Below, piece by piece: positions 27,795 through 36,813 of a stretch of 64,000 bases of DNA (the stretch's first letter is position 1; each line of letters starts with the position of its first letter). The stretch comes from Campylobacter sp. RM16187 (GTDB lineage: Bacteria; Campylobacterota; Campylobacteria; Campylobacterales; Campylobacteraceae), in contig NZ_CP012549.1 in NCBI RefSeq assembly GCF_025319965.1, positions 310,001 through 374,000 of the forward strand, read 5' to 3'. Below the pieces are notes generated by a model, which was not told the origin of the DNA, did no database searches, and saw only the letters and a list, made by a program, of their open reading frames with translations. The translations under genes were made by a program, and so were the position numbers.

Positions 27795-28151
27795 TTGCGA
27801 GCGGAAAATTTTATAGCTTTTTTTACTGTATGCGGTTTTTTTATAGGGCTTATGTTTGTTACTTTAAAGGTTGATGAGCCTATAGAGATGATGATATATA
27901 CTTTTTTGATAACATTCTTTTTCTACCTTCTGATACATATTGTTATAATGAACTACATCGATGTAAGGAATATTTTTAAAGGACATTTTAATAAGCATGA
28001 ACATGAGGAGAGTGCTGATTATTTGATTACTGAACTTAGCGTAAGGGAGAAAAGAATCGAGAGTATGCTTGCTAAACTTGCTGTAGAGAATGCGCTTATA
28101 AAACAGACATTAAGTAATAATAATGGACAATCTAAAGCAAAAGCAGCTTAA
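27795..28151 (+). CDS. Small membrane protein of the flagellar operon
   Basis: A 118-residue protein starting at TTG 27795 with AGGATG just upstream. Two membrane segments (about 6-24 and 33-55) are followed by a charged helical tail. The same gene lies between flhG and fliA in C. jejuni (Cj0062c position). No known domain is visible; a role linked to flagella is inferred from the conserved place and from its 29-bp overlap with fliA. Confidence 0.8.
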   Translation: MRAENFIAFFTVCGFFIGLMFVTLKVDEPIEMMIYTFLITFFFYLLIHIVIMNYIDVRNIFKGHFNKHEHEESADYLITELSVREKRIESMLAKLAVENALIKQTLSNNNGQSKAKAA

Positions 28152-28830
28152 TGCCTATTCCGCAACTATAAAAAAAGAGCAAGATGATATAGTTTTGCAA
28201 TATATGCCCGCACTTAGGGCTATGGCCTTTAGGCTCAAAGAGCGTTTGCCTGCTACTATTGATGTAAACGACCTTATAGGCATAGGTGTAGAGGAGATGA
28301 TAAAACTCTCCAGAAAATATGATAAAGAGCAAAATGATTCTTTCTGGGGGTATGCTAAAAAGCGTGTTTACGGTTCGATGCTTGATTTTTTAAGAGGACT
28401 TGATGTGGTAAGCCGAGCTAGTAGAACTCTTATAAAATCAATAGATACTCTTGTAGATCAGTATTTTAATAAGTATGAGTGCGAGCCCGATGATGAGTAT
28501 CTGGCAGATGCTCTTGGTGAAGATATAGAAAAAATTCGAGACGCCAGAAATGTAAGCTCAGTAATAGTGACTCTTGGAATAGACGATCAAATGGATATAA
28601 TGAGCGAAGAAAACACTCTTGATAGGATAGAAAAAGAGAATTTGATAGAGAAAATAGAAGAAATTTTATCTACTTTTGATAAGCGCGATCAACTCGTCGT
28701 CCAGTTATATTATTACGAAGAGCTAAGCTTAAAGGAGATAAGTGAAATTTTACAAATTAGCGAAGGAAGAATTTCGCAAATTCATAAAAGATTAATGAAT
28801 AAACTAAGAGAGAGGCTTGAGGGTAAATAA
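28123..28830 (+). CDS. fliA: Flagellar sigma factor FliA (sigma-28)
   Basis: A 235-residue sigma-28 factor. Region 2 is seen in YMPALRAMAFRLKERLPATIDVNDLIGIGVEEMIK and FWGYAKKRVYGSMLDFLR, and region 4 in the C-terminal HTH (LSLKEISEILQISEGRISQIHKR). It directs late flagellar genes such as flaA and is held by FlgM. Its stop and the fliM start share a base (TAATG). Confidence 0.97.
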   Translation: MDNLKQKQLNAYSATIKKEQDDIVLQYMPALRAMAFRLKERLPATIDVNDLIGIGVEEMIKLSRKYDKEQNDSFWGYAKKRVYGSMLDFLRGLDVVSRASRTLIKSIDTLVDQYFNKYECEPDDEYLADALGEDIEKIRDARNVSSVIVTLGIDDQMDIMSEENTLDRIEKENLIEKIEEILSTFDKRDQLVVQLYYYEELSLKEISEILQISEGRISQIHKRLMNKLRERLEGK

Positions 28831-29942
28831 TGGCTGATATTTTAAGTCAAGAAGAGATAGATGCGCTGCTTGAAGTCGTAGACGAGGATGCAGAGGGTGC
28901 CGATATAGGCATAGGGGGTTCGTCTAGCGAGGATCAAAGACAGATTATAATCTATGACTTTAAAAGACCAAATCGTGTCTCCAAAGAGCAGCTTCGTGCC
29001 ATAAAAGGCATACACGATAAACTTGCGAGAAATTTGGCTTCTCAAATTTCAAGCGTAATGAGAAGTATTGTAGAAATTAGACTTCATAGCGTAGACCAGA
29101 TGACTTATGGCGAGTTTTTGATGAGTTTGCCAAGCCCAACCAGCTTTAACGTATTTTCGATCAAACCTCTTGACGGTAACTGCGTGCTTGAGATAAATCC
29201 AAGTATAGCCTTTCCTATGATAGATAGACTTCTAGGTGGCAATGGCGAGGGTTTTGAGACAAGTAGAGAGCTAACCGATATAGAGGTAAATTTGCTTGAC
29301 GCGATACTTAGAATGATGATGCAAAGGCTAAAAGACAGTTGGAGTATTATTACCGATATGTATCCAAACGTTGAGGCCAAAGAGAGTAGCCCAAATGTCG
29401 TTCAAATAGTCTCTCAAAACGAAATCGTAATAATGGTTGTCATGGAGATCATAGTCGGCAATTCAAGCGGAATGATAAATATATGCTATCCTGTTATCTA
29501 TCTTGAGCCGATTTTATCACGTCTTGCGAACCGTGATATAATGCTTGGTGAGACAAGTGCTAAAAAGAGCAGAAACAAAGAGTTAAAGACGCTAATAGGT
29601 CGTGCCGAAGTATTATATGAGGCGATACTGGGTAAAGCGGTAATAAGCGTAAATGAGTTTTTAAACTTAAAAGAAGGCGACATACTACGTCTTGATCGCT
29701 CTGCCGATAATAGGGCTATTGTCACTATAGACAAAAAAGAGGTCTTTTTAGCAGAAGTAGGGCTTCATAGATTTAGAAAATCAATCAAGATAGAAGAGCT
29801 TATTAGAACCGATAAGGATGAGATCAAGCATATTTTGGAGCAATACGAAGAGGAGCGAAAGGCTAGGCTAATGAGCTATGAGCAAGAAGAAAATGATTAT
29901 GATGAAAATATGATGGAAGAGAGCGATGAATATAATGAATGA
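28830..29942 (+). CDS. fliM: Flagellar motor switch protein FliM
   Basis: A 370-residue C-ring protein. The N-terminal SQEEIDALLE is the CheY-P binding peptide, and the middle domain contains RLLGGNGEGFETSRELTDIE. The C-terminal SpoA domain follows, then an acidic tail. FliM sets motor direction together with FliG, FliN and FliY. The 3' end overlaps fliY. Confidence 0.97.
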   Translation: MADILSQEEIDALLEVVDEDAEGADIGIGGSSSEDQRQIIIYDFKRPNRVSKEQLRAIKGIHDKLARNLASQISSVMRSIVEIRLHSVDQMTYGEFLMSLPSPTSFNVFSIKPLDGNCVLEINPSIAFPMIDRLLGGNGEGFETSRELTDIEVNLLDAILRMMMQRLKDSWSIITDMYPNVEAKESSPNVVQIVSQNEIVIMVVMEIIVGNSSGMINICYPVIYLEPILSRLANRDIMLGETSAKKSRNKELKTLIGRAEVLYEAILGKAVISVNEFLNLKEGDILRLDRSADNRAIVTIDKKEVFLAEVGLHRFRKSIKIEELIRTDKDEIKHILEQYEEERKARLMSYEQEENDYDENMMEESDEYNE

Positions 29943-30777
29943 TTTTTTTGAAATTTTTATAAACGAGTGCAAGGCTACTATCGAGGGACTTACCGGTAGG
30001 ACTCCTGAATTTGGTGCCAAGGCTGAATTTGACGCTCCAAGTCAAGAAGGCATTAAGCCGCCTATTGCCGTAGCAAATATAAATGTTAGCGGTGATATAA
30101 CGGCTAAGATAATGCTTGTGGCAACTCCTGTGCTTATGAGTGCTATAGGTGAATGGATGATGGGAGAAGAGGAAATTTCACGAAATGAAAGTTTAAGCGA
30201 AGATGATTTGGATGCTACCAAAGAGGTTTTTTCAAATATCTTAGGAGCCTTTTCTACATCACTTGGAGCTCAAAAAACCTTGCCAAAGCTCAATTTTGAA
30301 ATTTCAAAGGTAAATTTTATAGACGAAGACTCAAATTTTGATATAAGCAGCTTTGAAAAAATCTATATTTACAATGTAAATATAGAAGATATTAGTGAGC
30401 AGATAGGCGTTGTTGTAGATTTTTCATTTTTTAGCTTTTTTAATAAAGATCAAAAAAAAGGTTCTGATGCCAGTGAAAAATCAGGGCAACATAAGATGGA
30501 GCTGAGTCCAACCGAACTTCAAAATATCAATCTCATTATGGATGTTAGGCTGCCTATCAGAGTTAGAATCGGATCTAAAAAAATGCTTTTAAAAGATGTT
30601 TTAAGCATGGATATAGGCTCCGTAATAGAGCTAAATCAGCTTGCAAACGATCCTCTTGAAATCCTTATTAACGATAAGGTGATCGCACTTGGCGAAGTTG
30701 TAATAGTGGACGGAAATTTTGGTATCCAGATAACTGAAATCGGTAGTAAAAAAGAGCGTTTAGAGCAGCTTCGATAA
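29926..30777 (+). CDS. fliY: Flagellar motor switch protein FliY
   Basis: A 283-residue protein with a FliN-type SpoA domain at the C-terminus (NLIMDVRLPIRVRIGSKKMLLKDVLSM; VIVDGNFGIQITEI). A CheC-like middle domain lies at about residues 20-170. ATG 29926 is used here; ATG 29935 three codons on is equally possible. Campylobacter uses both FliY and FliN in the C-ring. It is the last gene of the flhF-fliY operon. Confidence 0.93.
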   Translation: MNIMNDFFEIFINECKATIEGLTGRTPEFGAKAEFDAPSQEGIKPPIAVANINVSGDITAKIMLVATPVLMSAIGEWMMGEEEISRNESLSEDDLDATKEVFSNILGAFSTSLGAQKTLPKLNFEISKVNFIDEDSNFDISSFEKIYIYNVNIEDISEQIGVVVDFSFFSFFNKDQKKGSDASEKSGQHKMELSPTELQNINLIMDVRLPIRVRIGSKKMLLKDVLSMDIGSVIELNQLANDPLEILINDKVIALGEVVIVDGNFGIQITEIGSKKERLEQLR

Positions 30778-30825
30778 ATTTGATATACTTGCCGTTTTTA
30801 AAATAAGAAAATTTAAAGAGAGTTG

Positions 30826-31416
30826 ATGGAAGAAATTTTAAATGATTTAAGCAAATTTAGAGATTTTTTAGCTTATAAAAATCCTAGTGTTACCTTTTTT
30901 GGCTCTGCTAGATTTGAGCCTGATAATAAATATTGTAAAATGGCTTATGAACTGGCTTTCGCTCTGGCTAGCGAGGGTTTTGCCATAATAAGTGGAGGGG
31001 GAGGCGGTATAATGGAGGCCGCCAATAAAGCCGCCTATGATAGCGGCAAGAGTCCTTCCATAGGGCTAAATATCGTGCTTCCTTTCGAGCAGGTTACAAA
31101 TCCGTATGCTACCGACAAATTTGTATTTTCTAATTTAAACGCACGCAAATTTGCCCTTATTGAGCGCTCAAAGGCATTTTTAGTATTTCCAGGCGGATTT
31201 GGAACTTTAGATGAACTGTTTGAAATTTTAGTATTAGCTCAAATCGGTAGAAAAAAATCTAAAATTTATCTCATAGGAAGTGAATTTTGGAGTAAATTGG
31301 ATGACTTTATTAAAACTACTTTAATAAATGAAAAATCTATCAGCAAAGAGGATCTAAACATCTACGAAATATCCGATGATCTTAAAAAAATTTCAGAAGG
31401 GATTTTAAAAATTTAA
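30826..31416 (+). CDS. LOG family protein (lysine-decarboxylase-like, TIGR00730 type)
   Basis: A 196-residue Rossmann-like protein with the signature PGGFGTLDELFE and GGGGGIMEAANKAA. Family members act as phosphoribohydrolases on cytokinin-like nucleotides or AMP; the natural bacterial substrate is often unknown. ATG 30826 is chosen because AGAGAG precedes it; a TTG one codon earlier is possible. It lies 48 bp after fliY. Confidence 0.88.
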   Translation: MEEILNDLSKFRDFLAYKNPSVTFFGSARFEPDNKYCKMAYELAFALASEGFAIISGGGGGIMEAANKAAYDSGKSPSIGLNIVLPFEQVTNPYATDKFVFSNLNARKFALIERSKAFLVFPGGFGTLDELFEILVLAQIGRKKSKIYLIGSEFWSKLDDFIKTTLINEKSISKEDLNIYEISDDLKKISEGILKI

Positions 31417-31469
31417 TGATATTTTATGAAATGAGATAAATTTATCCAAAGTATTTCAAAAAGGAAGAT

Positions 31470-32483
31470 ATGAAAATTTTAATAGCTATGAGTGGCGGAG
31501 TGGATTCTGCGATGAGTGCTAAGATGTTAAAAGAGCAGGGGCATGAGATCGTGGGTTGCTATATGAAACTGCACAAAAAACCCGGATATCACGAAAAAAA
31601 CATAGAAAAAGTAGAGAAAGTATGTGATTTTTTAGGTATTAAGATGCATATTTTAGATCTTGAAGAAAAATTTAATAAATATGTATATTCGCCTTTTATA
31701 GATACTTACAAAGAGGGTAAAACTCCAAATCCTTGCGCTTTGTGTAATAAATTTATAAAATTTGGTGAGCTTTTGAAATTTGCTAAAAGTATAGGATGTC
31801 AAAAGCTAGCTACGGGACACTATGTGCAAATTGAAAACGGATTAATAAAGACAGCAAGAGATCCGAATAAGGATCAGAGCTACTTTATTGCACAAGTTCC
31901 AAAAGAAGTTTTAGCCGATATGATATTTCCTCTTGGAGACAAGATGAAGAGCGATATCAAAGAGATGGCTAAAAATTTACCTGACTTTAAAGAATTTGGC
32001 GAGCAGGCCGAGAGTAGCGAAATCTGCTTTGTGGATACTACATATATTGATATTTTAAATAGGCATTATGATACAAATTTGCCGGGAGATGTGGTAGATG
32101 CCTCAGGTAAAATTATAGGCAGACATAGCGGATATATGCACTATACCATAGGTAAAAGACGAGGTTTTGAAGTGTTTAGTGCGCACGAACCACATTTTGT
32201 TTTATCTATTGATGCCACAAAAAACCAGATAGTGGTGGGCACTAAAAGCGAACTTGAAAAGAGCGAAGTGTTAGTCAAAGAATTAAATATGTTTGTGAAT
32301 GAGAGTGAATTTGAGTGTGAGGTTAAAGTAAGATACCGAAGCATACCGCTTCAGGCTCATGTTGTTATAGATGATGATATTGCAAAGATAAGTTTAAAGC
32401 AGAGCGCTTACGGAGTTGCCAGCGGACAACTTGCCGTATTTTACAGAGGTGATTTTGTTATAGGGAGTGGGTTTATAGTCTGA
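31470..32483 (+). CDS. mnmA: tRNA-specific 2-thiouridylase MnmA
   Basis: A 337-residue PP-loop enzyme that thiolates U34 of tRNA-Lys, -Glu and -Gln. SGGVDS is at the N-terminus. The active-site cysteines lie in TPNPCALCN and SEICFVD, and the conserved ATGHYV and KDQSYFI segments are present. The start follows AAAAGGAAGAT. A TonB-like pseudogene and no live gene follow. Confidence 0.96.
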   Translation: MKILIAMSGGVDSAMSAKMLKEQGHEIVGCYMKLHKKPGYHEKNIEKVEKVCDFLGIKMHILDLEEKFNKYVYSPFIDTYKEGKTPNPCALCNKFIKFGELLKFAKSIGCQKLATGHYVQIENGLIKTARDPNKDQSYFIAQVPKEVLADMIFPLGDKMKSDIKEMAKNLPDFKEFGEQAESSEICFVDTTYIDILNRHYDTNLPGDVVDASGKIIGRHSGYMHYTIGKRRGFEVFSAHEPHFVLSIDATKNQIVVGTKSELEKSEVLVKELNMFVNESEFECEVKVRYRSIPLQAHVVIDDDIAKISLKQSAYGVASGQLAVFYRGDFVIGSGFIV

Positions 32484-32540
32484 TTAATAAATAAAATTTA
32501 TATGTTTTAAGCAAACAAACCTTAAAATTCATCTAAGATT

Positions 32541-33279
32541 ATGAAAGATTGTAAATTTAGATGGATAAAATTTTTCTCGCTTTGCTATTACTCGATTTTT
32601 ATTGCACTTTCTATCTATATTTCAGGCGGATACGCTTTAATAAATTTACTTAAAAATTTTTATATCATACTTGAAAAGTCTATAAAAATTGATTTAAATT
32701 TGATAGATATAGTATTAAAACTTTAGTCGGCAGTTGAAGAAATTTAATATCTGTTGTTTGCGAAATTGAGTTTGCAATAGAATCAGAGTCTATGATAAAG
32801 CCCGCAATAAAAGAGTTTTGCAAAGAGCTAAAAAGCTAGATCCTAAAAACCGCATAGTTCAAAAAGAGCATTAAAAATAGAGCAGCAAGTTCTAATGGTA
32901 TATTTAAATCTGACAACTTCCGTTTCATCTACTGATCAAAATTTAAATATAAGTTTAAAGATAGGTGGTCTATCCGGCAAAATTTAGCAAAGTTAAATAG
33001 AAATGATATTGCCAAAAACTCGCTTTGATAAAATTGGCTATAAAAAGCATAAGCGCTATCTCGAAAAAGCACTCAAACTAAGATAATAAGGTGTTGGTCA
33101 TATACAATCTACGCTTGCAAAAAATGGAGAGATAAAAGATCTAAAATATCCAAAAGCTCATCAAAAACCGCATTGAATGAGACTGCACTAAAAGAGCCTT
33201 AAAAGATGCTAAAAGCGAGTTTGTGAGGTTTAAAGAGGATATGAATATAAAGCTAAGCCTTAAATTTATACTAAATAGG
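32541..33279 (+). pseudogene. Decayed TonB-like energy transducer
   Basis: This 860-bp gene-free stretch holds a broken gene. From 33009 one frame reads PKTRFDKIGYKKHKRYLEK, then two adjacent stops (33084-33089), then GVGHIQSTLAKNGEIKDLKY. A second frame continues with ALNETALK, and a third with ALKDAKSEFVRFKEDMNIK and LSLKFIL. In order, these pieces match a TonB C-terminal domain. Upstream, 32541 opens with a basic N-terminus and a hydrophobic stretch, as TonB does, then is full of stops. At least two frameshifts and several stops mean it is not functional. The C-terminal assignment is firmer than the N-terminal one. Confidence 0.6.
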
Positions 33280-33304
33280 ATATTTAAATTTAGGTTCGTT
33301 TTGG

Positions 33305-33310
33305 TAAAAT
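33305..33310 (+). promoter_or_regulatory. Putative -10 box of prs
   Basis: TAAAAT in the context TTTTGGTAAAATGGGC lies 33 bp before the prs start, after the tonB-like remnant. Confidence 0.4.
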
Positions 33311-33343
33311 GGGCTATCTTAAAAAACACAAAGGCAAAATCTT

Positions 33344-34273
33344 ATGAGAGGTTATAAAATTTTTTCCGGTACGGCAAATGTTGAATTTTCTAAAAAAATA
33401 TCTCAATACCTTTCTCTCCCGCTAAGCGAGTCATCGATAAAGCGTTTTAGCGATGGCGAAATAAGCGTGCAAATAGGCGAAAGTGTGCGCGGCAAGGATA
33501 TATTTGTAATTCAGCCTACCTGCGCTCCGGCTAATGTAAATTTAATGGAACTTTTAATATTAACGGACGCTTTAAGAAGAAGCTCGGCAAGCTCTATAAC
33601 GGCTGTAATTCCATATTTTGGATATGCAAGACAGGATAGAAAGGCGGCTCCTAGAGTACCAATTACTGCAAAACTTGTGGCAAATATGATTCAGGCTGCA
33701 GGCATAGATCGTGTCGTCACAATCGATCTTCATGCCGGACAAATTCAAGGATTTTTCGATATTCCGGTGGATAATCTTTATGGTTCAATAATATTTAACG
33801 AGTATATAAAAAATAAAAATTTAAAAAATCCAATCATTGCAAGCCCTGATATAGGTGGAGTGGCTCGTGCTAGAAGTGTGGCTAAAACACTTGATCTTGA
33901 TATAGTAATCGTAGATAAACGCCGCGAAAAGGCAAATGAGAGCGAGGTAATGAATGTAATAGGCGATGTTGCCGGAAAAGATGTGATTTTAGTAGATGAT
34001 ATGATAGATACTGCAGGCACTATAGTAAAGGCTGCCGAAGTGTTTAAAGAAAAAGGCGCTACAAGTGTGATGGCATGTTGCACTCATGCGGTTTTAAGTG
34101 GACCTGCGTATGATAGATTAAGAAGCGATGCATTAGATGAGCTTGTGGTAACTGATACCATACCTCTAAAAGAGCAGCATGAAAAAATAAAAGTCTTAAG
34201 CGTAGCACCTATATTTGGAGAGGTTATAAGACGCGTATATCACAATGAAAGCGTAAATTCTCTATTTTTATAA
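33344..34273 (+). CDS. prs: Ribose-phosphate pyrophosphokinase Prs
   Basis: A 309-residue PRPP synthase. It shows the catalytic YARQDRK loop, PRPP loop VDDMIDTAGTIVKAA, and the start KIFSGTANVEFSKKISQYL typical of the family. It supplies PRPP for purine, pyrimidine, His and Trp synthesis. It appears monocistronic, with a hairpin of AAGTCGG/CCGACTT (34279-34310) after it. Confidence 0.97.
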   Translation: MRGYKIFSGTANVEFSKKISQYLSLPLSESSIKRFSDGEISVQIGESVRGKDIFVIQPTCAPANVNLMELLILTDALRRSSASSITAVIPYFGYARQDRKAAPRVPITAKLVANMIQAAGIDRVVTIDLHAGQIQGFFDIPVDNLYGSIIFNEYIKNKNLKNPIIASPDIGGVARARSVAKTLDLDIVIVDKRREKANESEVMNVIGDVAGKDVILVDDMIDTAGTIVKAAEVFKEKGATSVMACCTHAVLSGPAYDRLRSDALDELVVTDTIPLKEQHEKIKVLSVAPIFGEVIRRVYHNESVNSLFL

Positions 34274-34397
34274 AATTAAAGTCGGTGAATTTGTCTAAAT
34301 TTGCCGACTTGGCTTCCGGAAAAATATAAATTACTCAAATACAATCTATTGTTTATAAATTATATATTTTTTTATATAGATTTAAATATCCTAATTA

Positions 34398-34403
34398 TAT
34401 AAT
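34398..34403 (+). promoter_or_regulatory. Putative -10 box of the nik operon
   Basis: TATAAT is 34 bp before nikK in a very AT-rich 164-bp gap. The upstream TATATA-T6-TATATA symmetry might be an operator, but AT content makes it weak evidence. Confidence 0.4.
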
Positions 34404-34437
34404 ACTAAATATAGAAATTTATTACTAAAGGAATACT

Positions 34438-35154
34438 ATGTTTAAGAAAATATTATTTAGCACCGCCGTTTTTATTATCGGACTTACGATGTCCGCTCAG
34501 GCTCATCAGGTTATTGCCAATAGCGTAGGTAAAAATAAATTTGAAGTAAAATTTTGGGCTCATGATAAATTTGAATCCTACTCTTCGGAGCAACTTTTGG
34601 GGGCGAAGGCTTATGATGAGAATTTAAATCGTATCAAAACCGGCATAGCTTATAATTTTAATGATGCTAAAAAAGCTCCTGAAGTACTGACAGAAAAAGC
34701 TCCTGCAATAGTAACTATGTTTTTTGATGCAAACTACTGGGTGCAGACTGACGATGGCTATATAGTAGGAGATAAAGTAAAGACTAAAGGCATCGTGTTT
34801 GACGCTATTAAGAGTATAAAAATCGGTAAAACATATTTTTCTTGGAATGAGAAATTTTTAAATCCTATAGGACTAAAACTAGAAGTTATAGCGTTAAAAA
34901 ATCCTTTAGAGGTTAGAGTTGGAGAGTCTTTGCCCGTTTTGGTTTTAAAAGATGGCGAACCTCTTGAGGGTGCTGGTTTTGAGACTGCAAAAGACGATCT
35001 TAAAACAGTCACTAATAAATTTGGCATTGCGCTAATTCCTATTAAGGAAAAAGGTCTAAATATTATCGCGGCAAAGAGTGCAGAGCCTATATTTACGGAT
35101 CCGAAAGCCGAAAGGCTACTTATCCAAAGCTCAATATCATTTGAGGTTAAATAG
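34438..35154 (+). CDS. nikK: Nickel ECF transporter accessory protein NikK (DUF4198)
   Basis: A 238-residue exported protein. The signal peptide ends at about SAQA and leaves a mature N-terminus beginning with His (HQVIANS). The body matches DUF4198-type metal-uptake proteins. In NikKLMQO systems NikK is a periplasmic part of an energy-coupling-factor nickel transporter. The next four genes encode the other parts in the same order, all nearly overlapping, which supports the call. Confidence 0.8.
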   Translation: MFKKILFSTAVFIIGLTMSAQAHQVIANSVGKNKFEVKFWAHDKFESYSSEQLLGAKAYDENLNRIKTGIAYNFNDAKKAPEVLTEKAPAIVTMFFDANYWVQTDDGYIVGDKVKTKGIVFDAIKSIKIGKTYFSWNEKFLNPIGLKLEVIALKNPLEVRVGESLPVLVLKDGEPLEGAGFETAKDDLKTVTNKFGIALIPIKEKGLNIIAAKSAEPIFTDPKAERLLIQSSISFEVK

Positions 35155-35576
35155 TGAGAATCCTACTCCTTCTTTCACTATTTCTCTCGGCCTTGTTCTC
35201 TCATGGACTCTTTTATAGCGTTCACGAGGACAAAGCCGTAATAATAAACGCAAATTTTACAGAAAAAATTCCGGCCGCTTACGCAAGTATAGTTATATAT
35301 GAGGGTGAGTCGGCTATACCTCTTTTGACATCTAAACTTGATAGCGGTGGCAATTTCGCATTTTTACCGCCTAGAAGTGGAGAATACAGAGTGAAAATCA
35401 GTGCAAGTAGCGATCATGGAAGCCACGATAAAGAATTTAGTTTAAATGTAGATGAAGGTAGCCTAAGCGGATATAAAGAGCCTGTTTATCAGAAGTATTT
35501 AGGGATTTTAAGCGTTATAGGCATAATATTTGGAATTTTTGGTATCATTGTGCTAATTAAATCTAAAAAAGCGTGA
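35154..35576 (+). CDS. nikL: Nickel ECF transporter accessory protein NikL
   Basis: A 140-residue protein with an N-terminal signal (ILLLLSLFLSALFSHG), a periplasmic part of about 90 residues and one C-terminal membrane helix (LGILSVIGIIFGIFGIIVLI). This layout fits NikL, which sits with NikM in Ni-specific ECF transporters. It starts at GTG 35154 on the last base of nikK and ends 3 bp before nikM. Confidence 0.77.
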   Translation: MRILLLLSLFLSALFSHGLFYSVHEDKAVIINANFTEKIPAAYASIVIYEGESAIPLLTSKLDSGGNFAFLPPRSGEYRVKISASSDHGSHDKEFSLNVDEGSLSGYKEPVYQKYLGILSVIGIIFGIFGIIVLIKSKKA

Positions 35577-35579
35577 TAG

Positions 35580-36161
35580 GTGCATATATCTGAGGGAATT
35601 TTAAATAGCGAAATTTTAGTAGCTGGCTGGGTCGTATCTGGCGTAATCAGTGCATATGCTCTATACAAAATGAATTCTCAAGAGATACCGAAAGTCGCCA
35701 TGCTTACATCTTTATTTTTCATAGGTTCTTTTGTCCATATTCCGGTAGGGTCAACTAGTGTTCATCTGCTTTTTAGTGGTCTTATAGGCGCTATAGGTGG
35801 TGTGAACGGATTTTTGGCTATATTTATAGCTCTTTTTTTTCAGGCTTTACTTTACGGATTTGGCGGTATAGGAGTGCTTGGCGTAAATACTCTTATTATA
35901 GCTGGACCGGCGGTTTTTCTGTGGTATTTTTTAAGACCCAAGATAACAACTCATCTAAATTTTGTCTCTTTTGTTGGCGGATTTTTGCCCGTATTTTTTA
36001 GTGTTTTACTATTGATTGGAGTTTTGATTTTAAATAGTGTGCATCTTGACTATGCAGTATATATGATAATTTTATTTAATTTGCCACTTATGATAATAGA
36101 GGGTCTAATATCTCTTTTTGCGCTTAAATTTATTATGAGATATAGACCAAATTTCTTATGA
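35580..36161 (+). CDS. nikM: Nickel ECF transporter substrate-binding membrane protein NikM
   Basis: A 193-residue CbiM/NikM protein starting at GTG 35580. The N-terminus MHISEGIL is the key feature: in this family the amino group and His2 bind Ni(II) or Co(II). Further motifs are FVHIPVGSTSVHLLFSGLIGAI and QALLYGFGGIGVLGVN, with six or so membrane helices. The start cannot be moved without losing His2. It overlaps nikQ by 4 bp. Confidence 0.9.
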   Translation: MHISEGILNSEILVAGWVVSGVISAYALYKMNSQEIPKVAMLTSLFFIGSFVHIPVGSTSVHLLFSGLIGAIGGVNGFLAIFIALFFQALLYGFGGIGVLGVNTLIIAGPAVFLWYFLRPKITTHLNFVSFVGGFLPVFFSVLLLIGVLILNSVHLDYAVYMIILFNLPLMIIEGLISLFALKFIMRYRPNFL

Positions 36162-36811
36162 GTAAGCCGGTTTGCTATCTTTTTATAGTTTTGATTTATG
36201 ATATTTTTTTGCTTTCGGCTAGCGAATTTTATCCTCTTGACTTTTTAATCCCGTTGCTTGCATTTTTGCTGTTTGCAGAGAATAAATTTAAAGTTTTAAC
36301 CTGGCTTTTAACGCTTAATGTTTTTTTGTTTTTTGTTGTTTTTTCATATATTTTAAACGGTGATTTTTTTATCGCAAAAGTAGTTTTTAAAAGGACAAAT
36401 TTGATACTTCTTTTAGTGCTTAGCCTATTTTTGGGCAGGAATCAATACTTTTTAATTAAAGCTCTTTATTCTATAAAAATTCCTCAAAAATTACTAGCGG
36501 TAATGATTATAAACAGCAAATTATTTGAAGAGCTTTTAAATCAAATTTCTAAGATACCAAACACTTTACAAGTGCGTGGTGTAAAGGTAAATTTTTCTAT
36601 TTTTACCTATAGGGCCTATGCTAATTTGATTGGAAAGATTATAGTTAATGGATTTGATAGATCGTTTGAAATCTACTCTGCTATGAGAGTTAGGGGATAT
36701 AAAGGATATATAAGTTTTTTGGATATGCAAAGAGCAAATTTAAGTGAAATTTCGCTTTTGATTTTGACCTTGATTGCAGCTGGTTTTAGGATTTATAAAT
36801 TTGTAGGATAG
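36158..36811 (+). CDS. nikQ: Nickel ECF transporter transmembrane protein NikQ
   Basis: A 217-residue CbiQ/EcfT-like membrane protein with about five helices. The C-terminal coupling motif region is seen in SFEIYSAMRVRGYKG, where the Ala-Arg-Gly type motif contacts the ATPase, as in other EcfT proteins. It overlaps nikM and lies 2 bp before nikO. Confidence 0.87.
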   Translation: MSKPVCYLFIVLIYDIFLLSASEFYPLDFLIPLLAFLLFAENKFKVLTWLLTLNVFLFFVVFSYILNGDFFIAKVVFKRTNLILLLVLSLFLGRNQYFLIKALYSIKIPQKLLAVMIINSKLFEELLNQISKIPNTLQVRGVKVNFSIFTYRAYANLIGKIIVNGFDRSFEIYSAMRVRGYKGYISFLDMQRANLSEISLLILTLIAAGFRIYKFVG

Positions 36812-36813
36812 AG

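Noticed and set aside
32541-32726. A 61-codon frame considered as a separate small membrane protein
   Set aside because: It lies at the 5' end of the tonB-like remnant and has no ribosome site of note; it fits better as part of the pseudogene.
34279-34310. AAGTCGG/CCGACTT hairpin after prs as an intrinsic terminator
   Set aside because: Seven-bp stem with a long loop and no T-run; mentioned under prs but not called as a terminator.
34340-34400. TATATA-rich symmetry upstream of nikK as a NikR or Fur box
   Set aside because: The region is nearly pure A/T, so such symmetry is expected by chance, and it does not match a known box well.
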